Shown: one piece after another, positions 36,770 through 48,499 of the stretch | Position numbering within the stretch: position 1 is the first letter of the stretch | Layout: the number at the start of each line of letters is the position of its first letter | Assembly (NCBI GenBank): GCA_009792885.1 | Contig: WMCF01000008.1 | Span: 16,478,952 to 16,542,951, forward strand | DNA length: 64,000 bases | Origin: Eremophila alpestris peregrina | Lineage: Eukaryota > Chordata > Aves > Passeriformes > Alaudidae | Reading direction: 5' to 3' | The notes under the pieces: model-generated | Database searches by the model: none | What the model was told of the DNA's origin: nothing | What the model saw: the letters and a program-made list of their open reading frames with translations, nothing else | Translations under genes and position numbers: made by a program

Positions 36770-37430
36770 GAGAGCAGAGAAAAGTGAGGGGAAAAAATGT
36801 GAGAAACAGCCCTGGGAACACCAAGGTCAGAAAAGTAAGAGAAGGAAGATGTGCTCCATGTGCAATACCTGAAATTTCCCTGCAGCCTGTGGAGGACCCC
36901 ATATCTAAGCAGGAGGATATTCCCTGCAGGAACTGCAGTCTTTGGAGAGGACCCATGTGAGAAGAAAGGAGCAGCAGAGAGGACATGTTATAGATTGACC
37001 ATAACAAGTCATAACAACTAATATGGATTGACCGTGGACAAGGTGTAATGGTTTTTAACTGAAAGAGGGTAGGCTTAAATTAGTTATTAGGAAGAAATTC
37101 TCTACTGAGATAATGGTGAGAAATGTCATCTAGTGGAAGGTGTCCCTGCCCACGGCAGAGGTGTTGGTCCCAGATGATCTCTGAGGTCCCTTTCAACCCA
37201 AACCATTCCATGGTTCTATGATTCTGCGATCATAAACCATTCATGTTCTCCACCTGTCCTGCACCACTCAAGGGGCAGGAAGTAGAGGAGCTGGGAATGA
37301 AGTAGGGAAAATCTTGATCTTGAGCAACAGGAGAGTGGTGAGAGAAAGGAAGTTTAGCTTTTGTCCTTGTTTTTACACCATCCACCTCTGTTATTAATTG
37401 GCAATACATAAAATTAATTTTCTACAGCTT
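36770..37430 (+). mobile_element. ERV-like repeat fragment, interrupted by CR1
   Basis: The left part (36770-37028) follows a bird interspersed repeat I associate with ERVL LTR/3' internal sequence. Its landmarks are TTTCCCTGCAGCCTGTGGAG, GAGAGGACCCATGTGAGAAG, AAAGGAGCAGCAGAGAGGAC and a TGACCATAAC motif. The same repeat resumes after the CR1 with CACTCAAGGGGCAGGAAGTA and ends with ATTGGCAATACATAAAATTA near 37395-37414, where the consensus has a GGCAATAAATTAAATTAATT-like poly(A)-signal region. Repeated 'GCAG-C-GTGGA-AGGACCC' units are characteristic. Family and orientation are from memory, so moderate confidence. Both ends are uncertain. Confidence 0.55.
37029..37230 (+). mobile_element. CR1 3' fragment with internal deletion
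   Basis: The fragment reads GTGGACAAGGTGTAATGG, AACTGAAAGAGGGTAGGC and TATTAGGAAGAAATTCTCTA, the usual CR1 run before the 3' UTR. It then jumps to TCTAGTGGAAGGTGTCCCTG. The normal stretch between, with GAACAGGTTGCCCAGAGA, is missing (about 100 bp). It ends with CCCAAACCATTCCATGGTTC and the tail TATGATTCTGCGAT. It is inserted in the ERV-like repeat at 36770-37430 and so is younger than that repeat. Confidence 0.92.
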
Positions 37431-40400
37431 TAGTTAAAATTCTAAATCTGTGCAAAGGATAGTTCTTCCAGTGGGAGAGGACGGTAAGACCTTTAAGCAG
37501 CTGCAAGGAAGAAACAGCTGACAACCTTTGTTGGGTGTAAATGTGAAATGTACATTCAGTGTACTTGTTTTGTCTTTTGTTCTAACATCTGTGACTCAGT
37601 CTATATGCCACCAGCAATTACTTGTAGAATTCTGGTAAAGAAAATAAAATATGATTGCAAGTAGGAAAGCAAATATGATGAGTTATCATGGTCATTGTAG
37701 AACAAGAATACTGATCTGGCACTCTTCAAATTGCTTAACTACACTGCAAAAGCAATCAATCAACTTTATTTGCATAATATATTAACTCCTTTTAAATATT
37801 TTTTCAAATCTTATAACAAAATATGTCTTTTATTATATCAATTCCATTGTGTACTCGTCTTTTTTGGATGTCTCTGGTTCTCACTCTCTCTCAAAGCCTT
37901 GTTTCTAGGAGAGCTCTCACATAAAAAATGTTGCCCCAAGCTGTTACCACTTCATGGTTCATCTGGCAGGAAATGGAACTTCAATTGGAAGGGAGAAGAT
38001 AGGTTTTCATTAATGCCTTTCAAAACTGAGTACCAAATTTTTTTATTCTGTACTCATTTTCAGGGTAATTAAACTGGGTCAAAGAGTGAGAAGTATTTGG
38101 GTGGCTATTTTCAAAATGCATTAGCCTCTGCATTGTTGCAAGGATGTCTTACGGTAGTTTCTCTATGTTTTGTAGCATGTGCAGTAACCTTTCCTCCTCC
38201 TGTAATTATTTTTACTCTTTAATTGCCTCTATCCACTGCTCCAAATGTCAGGTTTACAATGGAAGATGGTCTTATTAAGGAGGAAATGAGAATAATAAGT
38301 GAGAGAGATTTCCATGTTGATAGATGATGCATTAGAGGAAGGTAGGAAAGAGATTGGCTTCCAGATGAATAATTGCTCTGAGCAAAGCATGCTTGTAATC
38401 ACCTGAAGTGTGGATTTTTCAATTAAAAGAATTTTTTAAATATGTTAGTAATAATACATCAACAGCATTTTCTTTTTATTTACTTTTTCATCAAGTGGGT
38501 CTGTTATCAATGTCACTGAAACTGATCTCTACAGAAATTGTCTTCTGTAACACATTCAATCCCTGCTTTTTTCTTGTGTAACACAGACCTTGACTTGTGG
38601 TGGTATTTAGTTAAAAACGTATCTTTCTAAGTGGAGTTAGCTTTGATCCATCAAGAGTAAACATAAGGTAATAAACAATTAATCAAATGGAAGGTTGTGT
38701 TTCCCTTTACACTGTTGATGTTTTTCACGTCTGTGGGCTAAAATTGCCAAATCCAGAGTTAAAAGAAAATGAGCTACTGATATTATGAAGAGGGTTAGTT
38801 ATTCTTCATTAGACTTAAATTTTGTTGTTCAACACGCACCAAAAGAATTAGGTCTTTGTAATCCTTTCCTCACCAATATTAAAATCATAAGTCTGTAATC
38901 AACTTCAGTCAATTCAATAAGAGCTGTGGATATAGCTCTCCCTTTCTGCTTTTGCAGGTGTGATCCTTTTGGTACCATTTGCGTTGTAGCAGATCAAAAA
39001 ACAAATCTGTGTGACATTTGGTATCAGAGTTCCCTGAAAAAAATCTTCCATCCACAATGGCCTGATCATATCACAATTATTCACAGAATATAATATTAAA
39101 AGTAATTCAACAAGGAAACTCAATGACATGAAAAAAGTTAAAAACAGCAAAGAAACTGAGAAGTTCCAATTAGGCTTTGCCAACTTTCATCAGGTAAGTT
39201 AATTAGGGATTTAATGATTGAAAAGAAGGAACTATTAGACTAGATTGTAATTTCCTGTATCTACTGCATGAAGCCCTGCTGCACAGGAATAAGCACACAA
39301 TATAACATATGGCCATAACTTTCTTTGTGTGCAAAAGTAGTCTGACCAACAACCCACCCAAAGGAACACGGAGACATTCCTGGTTTTGACGCTTAAGCTC
39401 AGCACCTATTTACTACTGCTCACCATTTCACTTCCCCTTCATGTGTACTCTGTTTCAAGTATGAAAAAATAACGACAAAACTGATGTTCTCAAGGTGCCA
39501 TCTCTGCATGCTCTGGAGATTGTCATGCTGTTGTTGGACAGCTGCAGTAGCCCAATGCTGACAAGATATCAGTGGCTTACTTGCTTTGCTAGATCTCTAT
39601 TAGTTCAGGAGTTTTTTTCTTCAGGCTACAGCTTTATCCAGCCCTGACAAATGTTTATAGCAGTATTTAATTATATCTCTAGCTTTAATGTAAGTAGATA
39701 TATGAACTGGAAAAATAAAAACATTGTCTCCCTTATGTTTTTTCACTCAGTGGCTTTTGCAGTAGAAACAAATGTAGGCTTTATGAGAATTTCTTACATA
39801 TTTCATCCAAACAAAAACCACATGTAGATGTTTTTCAATCCATTCTTAGACTTGCCTTTGATTTGATCTGAATCTAAAATGTAGGCAAGTACAGAAGTGG
39901 ATCTTATAGCAGATATGTTTTTCATTCTGAAAATGCTAAGAATAATAACTTCATAAGAAATGTACATTAGTTTTGAGATTTTGAGTTATAATTGCTTTAA
40001 AATAGGAATTTTACATAAAAGTAGGTCCTGACATAAGGACCTGTCAGAATATACAGGATTAAATTTACTTTTATTTGGAAATGTAGCATAGCAATAATTT
40101 GCTAAAGGGTCTAACTGACCTATACAAAGTTACTTCTTAACTAAGAAGATAAAAGAGGATGTAGCACTTCTCCACATGTGTACCTCCATAGTTTCACTGA
40201 CTAGCATAATTGCAGGGGGACTCAGAAACTTCTTCCAGGCTGCAAGGCCTAAAAATCATTCCATCAGTAGAAAACTTAATAAAGAAGGTGGGAGAGAAAG
40301 GGTGATCAGGAAACAAGGAGCAAGAAACAGGAATAGTATAAAAACATATTAGTAGAACTAAGTTGAAGACAATACTGAAGGTGTAGATCCAAGTCTATAT

Positions 40401-40483
40401 AAGGACGATAAAGTTCTAAGGGCAGAATGGTGAAACAGGTTTTCAAGTTCAAAATGGCTGTCCTGTAATTCTTTGTTATTCCT

Positions 40484-40508
40484 GGTGGGGTGGTGGGGTG
40501 GTGGGGTG
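40484..40508 (+). repeat. G-rich 9-bp minisatellite
   Basis: Nearly three copies of GGTGGGGTG in tandem. It has three GGGG runs separated by TGGT, with extra GG pairs, so a two-tetrad G-quadruplex is possible. A three-tetrad intramolecular form would need a fourth G3 run, which is absent. Confidence 0.9.
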
Positions 40509-43500
40509 ACACTTTTGGAGTCCCCTTTGTTTTGGCCATCTGCAGGAGAATCTTTTCCTAAGATACAGGTGATAATATGTTCCTGTTTTTCCAGTATAAA
40601 CAAAGAAGGAAGTCAATGCTCTCTATTTTCCATTAGAGAAATGCAACCTGTGAGTATAAATAGTGCAATACCTCACAGAGAAACATTTTTTGTGGAAGCC
40701 ATCTATCAAATTCATTCCTCTAGTTAGGATTAGTTAGGTTAGATCTGATAGGTGGGATGTTACAGATCAGGTTTGGGGAGACATGATTCTCTTAGGTTCA
40801 TCCTTTCTTCCTCTTCTCTCTGGTACAATGTCTTTTAGATACAGTTAGGTACAGTTTTCTACACTGCAGTATGATGCTGCAGCCAAAGATTGTTGAGGGA
40901 AGAAAATTCAAAGTCCGCAGAATATGCAAGGTCCTGATATTTTGTTTATCACTACCACTTTTGACCTAAATATGGTGATAGAAACAGGGTTTTTCCAAAA
41001 TCACAATAAATCTATGTGCCACTGAGCAGAAGCTTCTGACACATTTCAGACTTCAAAGATCATTTTGAGGACTTTTCTTTAACTGTAGTGTTCTAAATGA
41101 CTTTATCTGCTTACTTCAGAAACCCCACTGTGGCACGGATCATCCACTGTGTCTGCAGCCTGGGAATCCATGTGTCTCAGAAGGAATAAGCTCCTGACAG
41201 ATATTAGAGCTGCTTAAAAGTACCTGCCTCATCTTTATGACACAATACAGCTCTCTGCAGAGGTTCCCAGGCACAATATGGTTATGTTAGTGCTATGCTG
41301 TGCTGCACAAATTTTCTTACAGCAGCTGAGTAACTGGGAAGATGTTTTTAGGCTGTTCCCTTGGCACATTTATGTCCATCTGTGGGTTAAACTCTTTCCA
41401 AGGATGGTGCTTCACAGATCCTGTCTGAAATCCAGCTGTAGTCAATGTCTTCTGTTGGCAAGCTGATGAGGTCCTTCAACTGAGAAATCTGGAGCCCTTG
41501 TTGGGTGTTAACCATAGTTAAGTGTCCCACATGCAATCCGTGTGGGAGAGCCATCAGTGCCTTGATCCAGCCTACTGAATTAGAACAACTTGGCTGACAG
41601 AAGTTTTCAAGGTAGCAAATGGCTCTCAGTTACACAGTTGCCAGGAACACTAAGGTACTGTGAAGATAATTATATGTGCCCTTGATCACCAGTGATTTGC
41701 TCATGCCAGCAAGAGGAGTGAGGGTGATAAGAATTATGCTACAAGATCTCCATGCCAGAGTGGGATCAGTGTCCTTCACCTGGCTTTTTCCATGAAAAAG
41801 TGAGCTCCGTTTTTGACAGTTCTTTTCCATTGCTGTTTGTTTGCAAGAAAGGATCTGAAATGCTAGGTAGGAGAGTTCATGTCAGTGTAGAATGGCAAGA
41901 GCACTTGATTGCTGGAAAACAGCACTTGTAAAATGCATGATCTGGATTAAACATGGACTTTGAGGGAAGTGTGACATTTATAAGAATTAAATGAAAGAAG
42001 CAGGCAGGTAAAGTGGATTAGTCAACTAATGCTTTTATCCATAAGACACTTCAGGCAATGTGATGCTGCCAGTTTTTCAGTGGATGAAGGAGAAGAAAAT
42101 CTTAAATCCTTAAAAAGGAGTGAGCCCACAGTATAAATTTTAAGTAGTGGAAAACATACATTCAAATAAATCAGAAAAGCTATTTCAAAAGCTTCTCTCA
42201 TTACAGAGGAAAATAAAGCAGTGATTAGCCCTACAATGACTGTAAGCCCACTGTGTATATGAAGAGTTACTACTTTTTACTTTCCATCCTCATTTGCTGT
42301 ATAAGCACAAAGGATGCACTGCTATAATATATGACTTTGCTGATAAACAATAGTGAATTCTTTAGCCACACCCAGGCTTTCAATCTGCAATTGAGCTTTT
42401 GACATTTGTACTCCCTCCAATTTGTTCAGTCTGGTGTTAACAAACACAGTTGGGATGACAACATACTGTAGGCAAATCATAGGCTTCAGATCACATGCAA
42501 AGGTTTTGTTTGCAAATAAACACATAAAGTTTCCAGTGAATAAAGTTCTGCATCACTGAGTTCCCCTCCAGGAAGCTGGCAAGGCACGGACAGGGATATG
42601 GGAACAAAGTCTCATTTGTAAACATTTGTGTCTGTTGCTATTTACGGTAGAGTAAAATAACCATAATGGGTTTAAGAATAGGCCACACCTAGGCAGTGCA
42701 TAGTATATTTGTACAGCAATAAAAAATCTGTGTGCCCTAAGATAGAGCTCTGGGTTTTATCTGAAAACTCACCTAAAAAACAGTGAAAAAGTTATGAGAT
42801 TTTCTGTCTGGTTTGGTTTGGACAATCTGTAATTCAATGCTCTTTTACACCAGATGTATAATGGATGTTTTTTGGGGAGCCAAATGCCTTTTGAAGTCCT
42901 CAGACTATCTAGCAGTTTCTACACAGATTTTATCCTTGTGCTGATGGCTTGCCAGAAGTAATTTAGAATTTGGGTAGATGCTATCTTCAGCCCTGGGACA
43001 GATTAATAGATCTTCATTTGATTTTCTTCCCCACCCTTGGAGGTATTTATTGAGCCAGGCTCTAAATGCATACATTCCTTTCACCAAGCTATTTCACAGT
43101 CCAGTAACTTGAACGCCTCTTTCCATGACTTCTGACCAACTCCAGGCAATGATCAGAATAAGAATGATTGTTTATTAAGACTTCATATTGTTGCTCCAGA
43201 ACAATATCACAGGAAGAAAGATGTTAATCCATTTTTTCTCAGATATTTTTAGTGGTGAGAAAACTACATGACAAGGGGCTAAGTTTCTAAGGAGGAAGGA
43301 AAATCTGAGTTGAAGGAGAATATTTTCAGGGCTCCACTTCTGGAACAAATTTCAGTTCTGAGCTGGTGTCAGGTTTTGCAGAAAACCTCATCTCACAAGG
43401 CTGCTTCTAATTTACTGGACAGGAATATAACCACTCATAATTTTGGCCACTATCTATTTTTTTATTTAATGTAACATACAATTACTGATTTGTAGCAATC

Positions 43501-43706
43501 AATACTAAGGCTAAGTGTAGCTGATCAGATTTATACTTACAGACATATTTGACTAGGTTTGCAGACCTGACTTGGAATAGTAGTCAAATGAATCAGAATT
43601 CAGAATCATGGAAATTATGTTAAAGACCTCATGCAAACAATATTTTCTATGAATCTTGCAGTTTTTTCTGGCTTACATCCATGGCAGAAATACTACAAAC
43701 ACAGTG

Positions 43707-43733
43707 TTTTCTTTTCTTTTCTTTTTTCTTTTA
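43707..43733 (+). repeat. TTTTC-type pyrimidine tract
   Basis: Repeated TTTTC units followed by TTTTAG. It resembles a 3' splice-site tract in form, but the following sequence shows no recognisable exon, so it is listed as a simple repeat. Confidence 0.7.
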
Positions 43734-44325
43734 GGCTTATAGTTCTTCATCCACTCCCAACAGGACATGTTCATATTAAAAGGATAGGGTGAATCTCCAT
43801 TCTGACACTCATAGTTAAATAAGTCATGCTGTTTGGAATTTGTTTTTCCAGGAGGAAGAATAATTCATAACACTGTGACTGTACTGAAAGATGCCTCAAC
43901 AGGCTTTTTCCCACAGTATCTGTTCCAGATTCCAGCTTCCTCTTCCTTCCTCCCCCTATGGCTGCTATTATATCTCTGACATGCAGGGTGGATCTCACCT
44001 GTTCCAGCAAGTCAGCAACCTTCAACATCTCCCTAACAGGCTGCAACTATCACTAATATGTAGTCAAATATTCCTGTGGTTTTCTATCTATCAGACAAAG
44101 ACTGGACCTCGCTGGAGGCACAAGTTATGGCAGAATTCTGTGTGGGTTTTTTAAAATTTTATTTTATCAAGTCCTAACTCAGCAGTGGATAGAGTAACAC
44201 AAATTCAGAATTACTAGGTTTTTTTCAGGTGAATCTAGCAGTTCTTTATCTGGGCACAAGCCCCACATCAGTGGAGTTATTCCATTTCTCAGGTTCTGTG
44301 GGACAGCAGTGTAGCTGCCCGTCCC

Positions 44326-44510
44326 GGCAGCGTGGTCCCCGCGCGGCCCGGCTCGGCTGCCGGGTCCACCACGTGGACGGCCCGCCGCCTCCTTGGCTCG
44401 CTGGCGGCCGCGGTGCTGGTGAACCCCCGGGCCGGCGGCGTGGTCACCGTGGCGACCCTGCTTAGCTGCCAGCTCTGCCACGTGGTTAGCCCACCGCCGC
44501 CTGCCTGCCG
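44326..44510. repeat. Diverged 108-bp tandem duplication in LTR
   Basis: The unit starting GGCAGCGTGGTCCCC (44326) aligns with the unit starting GGCGGCGTGGTCACC (44434). The matching continues through GGCTGCC/AGCTGCC, CCACGTGG/CCACGTGG and GCCCGCCGCC/GCCCACCGCC. Identity is roughly 70-75% by eye over some 75 bases with one indel, so the duplication is old or the copies diverged quickly. Each copy carries a CACGTG E-box (44381-44386 and about 44480-44485). Confidence 0.75.
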
Positions 44511-44624
44511 CCGGGCTCAGCTACAAAGTGCCGGGGTTCTTAGGCTCTGAGCTCTGGCCGCACCCACCGTGATCAGCCTCGGGATAAAGAATCGAGACGG
44601 GCTCTTGTCCAGGGTCATCTAGGC

Positions 44625-44630
44625 TTTATT
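44625..44630 (-). terminator. LTR poly(A) signal AATAAA
   Basis: The minus strand reads TTAATAAAGCC inside the LTR at 44310-44861, downstream of the LTR's TATA box. It is the canonical polyadenylation hexamer in the expected place for the R region. Confidence 0.65.
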
Positions 44631-44701
44631 AAAATAAAAGGCACCATGCAGCTTCCCAGATGCTGCCAGACAAGGACCAGTAACAACGTGGGTTTTCAGG
44701 A

Positions 44702-44707
44702 TTTATA
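44702..44707 (-). promoter_or_regulatory. LTR TATA box
   Basis: The minus strand reads CCCTATAAATCC, preceded by the GC-rich U3 and followed about 75 bp later by AATAAA. It fits an LTR core promoter. Activity is not shown. Confidence 0.6.
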
Positions 44708-47004
44708 GGGTACGTGCAGGGCGGAGGATACACCCCGGGCGGAGCCTAGCCCCGGCTCCAATCGCAGGAGGAGGAGAAGGAGATGCACCCCACACCTCCT
44801 CTCAGCTTGGGGTGGATGCAGTCTCCCTCTCCCATACAGCAGCACTTGGGTTTCTGTTACAGAGTGAAGTGACTCCCCAGAAATTCATAGCTTGCAAGAC
44901 TGGACTTTCCTAAACCCAGCTTGACATTGCAGCTCATCCAGATGCCCAGGGCTCTGTGGCACCCCCTGTGAAGTCACAGTATCTTTTAGGACTGAGATAT
45001 GGGTATGTCCAATCCTTCTACACGCCGCAGTTTTCCGTAGATATTTGGGATCATGGCCAGGAAGAAAACTCTGATGAGATCCATTGGGTTCCCCAGCCCA
45101 TTCTTTGCAGGGAGCCAAGCACCAGTTTAGCTGCAAACAGAAAGTTCAGAATAATCGACACCATTAAACACTGAGGACCACCAGCTAAGTAATTTTTTTT
45201 CTAAAAAGAATCCTTTCTGGAACACCATTTTACCACCCTATCATATTATTATTTGCATAACAGTTCTTGCTTCTAAATGCTTGAACTGGACACAAGCTTA
45301 TATAAGGAATAAAACATATTTTAGTTATTCACAAATGATTAATTAAAATTATGAGGGTAATTTTAAAAATTTATTTCAAAATTCTTCAAGAATTCATAGT
45401 TAGACCAAATTTACTAGGTTTGGAAGCTTAGCTAACTCTATTCTGAAGTCAATGGACATTTTTGTTAGCATTTCTAATTGAAGGCCTGCTGCAAGAGGCT
45501 CAAATAAACTAAGTTTGGAATATACATTTCCTGGTTGTATCTGTACTACTTGTACACTTCTTTCCTTATATTGTTCACTAGAAATATAAGAACTATGAAA
45601 CATTATACATTTTTGACAAGACTCATAATAAATTGCACCTTATTCTATTTTATATAGGAAAACATATAGGATCAGTGAGAACTATTAGCTCTACTCAATG
45701 ACACCTTCCAAAAACCTGGTCTTACCAGGATCACAGTCGCTCAATGGGATTGCTGTTTTCATTGTTTTGTCAGCAATTCTTTGGCAAATTTCTTTCAGAA
45801 GTAAAGAGAATCTACAAGAGCAAGAGGGGACTGCTAAGGCCAGGCACATTCCTATGCATCCGGCAAAATTCAAATGCTCTTTAGATGACTGGAGGTTCAT
45901 TATGACCTTCTGTTTAAGGATCAGATTACTGATGTCTGCAAAGTGTTGCTTAGTTTATTCTAAGTCTCAAAATAGTTGGTGTAAAAGAAGAGTCCAATGT
46001 CTGTAGGAAGCTCATCTCTATAATAATACATGTCAACAACAAAGCACATGTGTGTGCATGCATATACACAGAGACAAGGGGGTTCAGTTTGAGCTTGTCT
46101 GGGATATTTTCATACTCTGTAATAAAAGTTGAAATGTCAAAGTACTTCCGTGCTTTTTTGTTCTAATGGCAGATGGTTTGAGAGAGCAGTCTATAAATGA
46201 ATTGGTGCTGACCAACACTGGGCACCACTTATTTACTTTCTGTTTATAAACCTTAATGTTTGTTTTCCATGCATTTTGCTTCATGAAGATGATCACTAAG
46301 CACAAGAGTTCTTTTAAATCAGCAGTGACTGTGGTTTGGCTCTTCTTAACAATGTAAGTTTATAGCTTGGTTGAAGGCATTCCAGACTCCACTGCCTAGT
46401 TCTTTCCTTTTTTTTTTTTAACATTTGTGTCTGTGTGTATCTTTATATAACTGATGTTGACTTTGAGTATCTGACTTGAAAAACAGAACACAACAAAAGA
46501 AAACAAAGAAGAAAAGTCAGGGTTTATGTGGATTCTTAAATTCAGCGTACAAAAATGAGCAGAAATCCATCACACTATAAAGAAAGATTCCACAATCATT
46601 TGATATGATCCTCACCTTCTGGTCTCTGTAGGATAAATTTCAACAACTAAGTCTACAAAATAATTAAGGCAGAGAAGCATGACACTCCTGAACATATATT
46701 CAGCCCTTCAAATTTCCATTCTGGCCTCTCTTGCTGACAGCACAGTCTGACCTCTAAATCAACCTTCTTCTGTCTGTCTGGAATCACTCCAAAATCCTCT
46801 TTGTCAGAGCAATAGGTGACCTAACAGGACAGCAATGGTCTGGGGGTGCCTGTACATGTTCTAGAATAATTCTTAACAGCAGGAAGAGAAGCTGCAATTT
46901 CCTAGCTATTGTTCAGATCTTTGTTGATAAAGAGCAGAAAATGGGCATGCTGATGGAAGTCAACCTAAGCACTGTCTAGGAAGGCAGGGACTCAGAAGAG
47001 TTCA

Positions 47005-47523
47005 GTGGAGAAGTCAACAGTATTTATGATGATTAAGATGGATTTTTATGATTACTTTTGCACTTCTGCTTTTTTAGAATACAAATATAGTGATTTTTAT
47101 GAGTATCACAGAGGAATGGAAGTGAACTCAAGCTCTGAGAATTGGGTCATTATCACGTTTATGAGTGTCCCCCTTGTAGCCGCTGCTAGGGATATATCTG
47201 GTTTCCAGGGTGTTTACATGTCATGTGGCTGCCTTAGGAAAGGAGAAGTGTTCAAGGTAGCAGTGCTCAGATTCTTCAGATCCAGATGGGATGGCATCAG
47301 CACAATGCTGTCAGCAAGTTGGAGGATTCCAGCTTGGAGAGGATTTTCAGGCCAGAAAAGGATTTCTGCCCCAACTTGCCATTTTAGTTTCACCCTATTG
47401 AATGTGAACCTCTATATTTTCTATCGAGTACATGCTCTGGTTCTCAGGAGGCAGACACATGAGGAAACAAGACAAACCCATTTTGTCTTACACCTGATTT
47501 TCTTTCTTCAACTTCTTAATTGA
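47005..47523 (+). other. Longest unexplained open frame (165 codons from first ATG)
   Basis: The frame is open from a GTG at 47005, and the first ATG is at 47026. The product would have an aromatic-rich N-terminus (MDFYDYF, YKYSDFYEY), a basic middle and a hydrophobic C-terminus ending FFLQLLN. I see no domain, signal peptide or repeat that I can name. No Kozak-like start or recognisable flanking exon was found. An open frame of this length can arise by chance in 64 kb read in six frames, so it is most likely not a gene. It is recorded only because it is the longest frame in the window. Confidence 0.12.
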
Positions 47524-48470
47524 AATGTAGAAAATTATATTGGTTTTAAATTACCCTCTCTGTGGAAAGGGCTGTTGGGTGATTATAGACTGCTGTACAT
47601 CAAATTTACCTGCTCCAGCTCAGAGTGTTTATGGAATAATGGCTTTGAGTTCTAAGCAGACTTACTCCTCCATACACTTAAAATGTAGTTAGTTGCTGTG
47701 TTTTTATCCAGTAGCAAATGCAAGGGCTTGTGTTAGTCTTTAGCTTTTATGATTCTTGTCTCAACTGCCATTTTTTACTAATGACTCCTGCAACAAAGCA
47801 ACCACTGATACTGGGCAGCAAAACATTGCAACCACAGTTGTCTAATTTGAATACCTCTGCAAACATACAGACATGCAAGCAAGTAAACAAGGTAACAAGA
47901 GTATCAGCTGACTTACAGTCACTGTTTACATGTACACTCTTAGCCTCTGGCAAACACAAGGTAGCACAAGTCATGCCAGCTCATTTATTTGAGTGCTTTA
48001 AATGAAGTCCCAAGATCTGTCTCATCCTCTTAGAAGAAAAACTTTGAGTGCCATCTAAATATCTAAAAAGCACCTTGTTCAGCTGTTGTTATTAAGAAGT
48101 ACTAACTGCTAGCTAAAATACCAGATTTTAGGTGCATAGCATTTTGTGGCATTCCTAATGCTGACTAGAGTAGCTGTTGTTGTCGTGTCTGTGGTCAGTT
48201 GGTTACTTAAAAGTGGTAACCATAAAATCCAGGACACTAACACAGCTGCTTAAACTTAACCTACAGTGAAGTGAATGTCTGAATCCTCCAGCTACAAAGA
48301 TATCTATAAGCTTGAGGTGCAGGGAAATGCCTCTCTCCACTTAATACTCACCCATTTTTAATTTTTTTGTAATTTTTTCCCTTGAGTTAGGAATGAAAGG
48401 AAGCCCTTTATCATCACACTGGTTCAGACAAAGGAGAAGTTCACTCAGCCTATGCCAACATTTGCAACTT

Positions 48471-48499
48471 GTGCAGTGCAGTGCAGTGCAGTGCAGTGA
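48471..48499 (+). repeat. (GTGCA)n pentanucleotide array
   Basis: Five tandem GTGCA units followed by GTGA. This is a short pure array, uncommon in type compared with mono-, di- and tetranucleotide repeats. Confidence 0.95.

Larger units (their letters stand above)
37431..44296. other. AT-rich unique sequence, no gene recognised
   Basis: No gene or transposon was recognised. The interval has the G-rich minisatellite (40484-40508) and a TTTTC-repeat pyrimidine tract ending in TTTTAG (43707-43733). A weak CR1-tail-like string near 43600 was judged too short to call. Open frames are short and unrecognised. Confidence 0.55.
44310..44861 (-). mobile_element. GC-rich solo LTR with tandem duplication
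   Basis: On the minus strand the element starts TGTAACAGAAACCCAAGTGC and passes through a GC-rich U3. It has a TATA box (CCTATAAATCC, 44702-44707), then AATAAA (44625-44630) about 75 bp downstream, then a CpG-rich R/U5 ending near GGGCAGCTACA. The ends are TG...CA with a TGTA/TACA inverted pair. The left part (44320-44540) is the only strongly GC- and CpG-rich block in the window and contains a 108-bp tandem duplication. Alternative ends at 44297 and 44879 are also possible, where the flanking hexamers AGGTTC and AAATTC would be partly matching. No internal retroviral genes were recognised on either side. The LTR architecture is clear; the family is not identified. Confidence 0.78.

Noticed and set aside
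43596..43635. CR1-tail-like string (AGAATCATGGAAATTATG ... AAAGACCTC)
   Set aside because: Only about 35 bases of weak similarity with no continuation into the CR1 3' UTR.
43707..43740. Splice-acceptor-like pyrimidine tract ending TTTTAG
   Set aside because: It is a TTTTC simple repeat, and no plausible exon follows.
44179..44481. 100-codon minus-strand frame with repeated GDHAAG residues
   Set aside because: It lies in the GC-rich LTR. The repeat reflects the 108-bp DNA duplication, and GC-rich DNA stays open by chance because stop codons are AT-rich.
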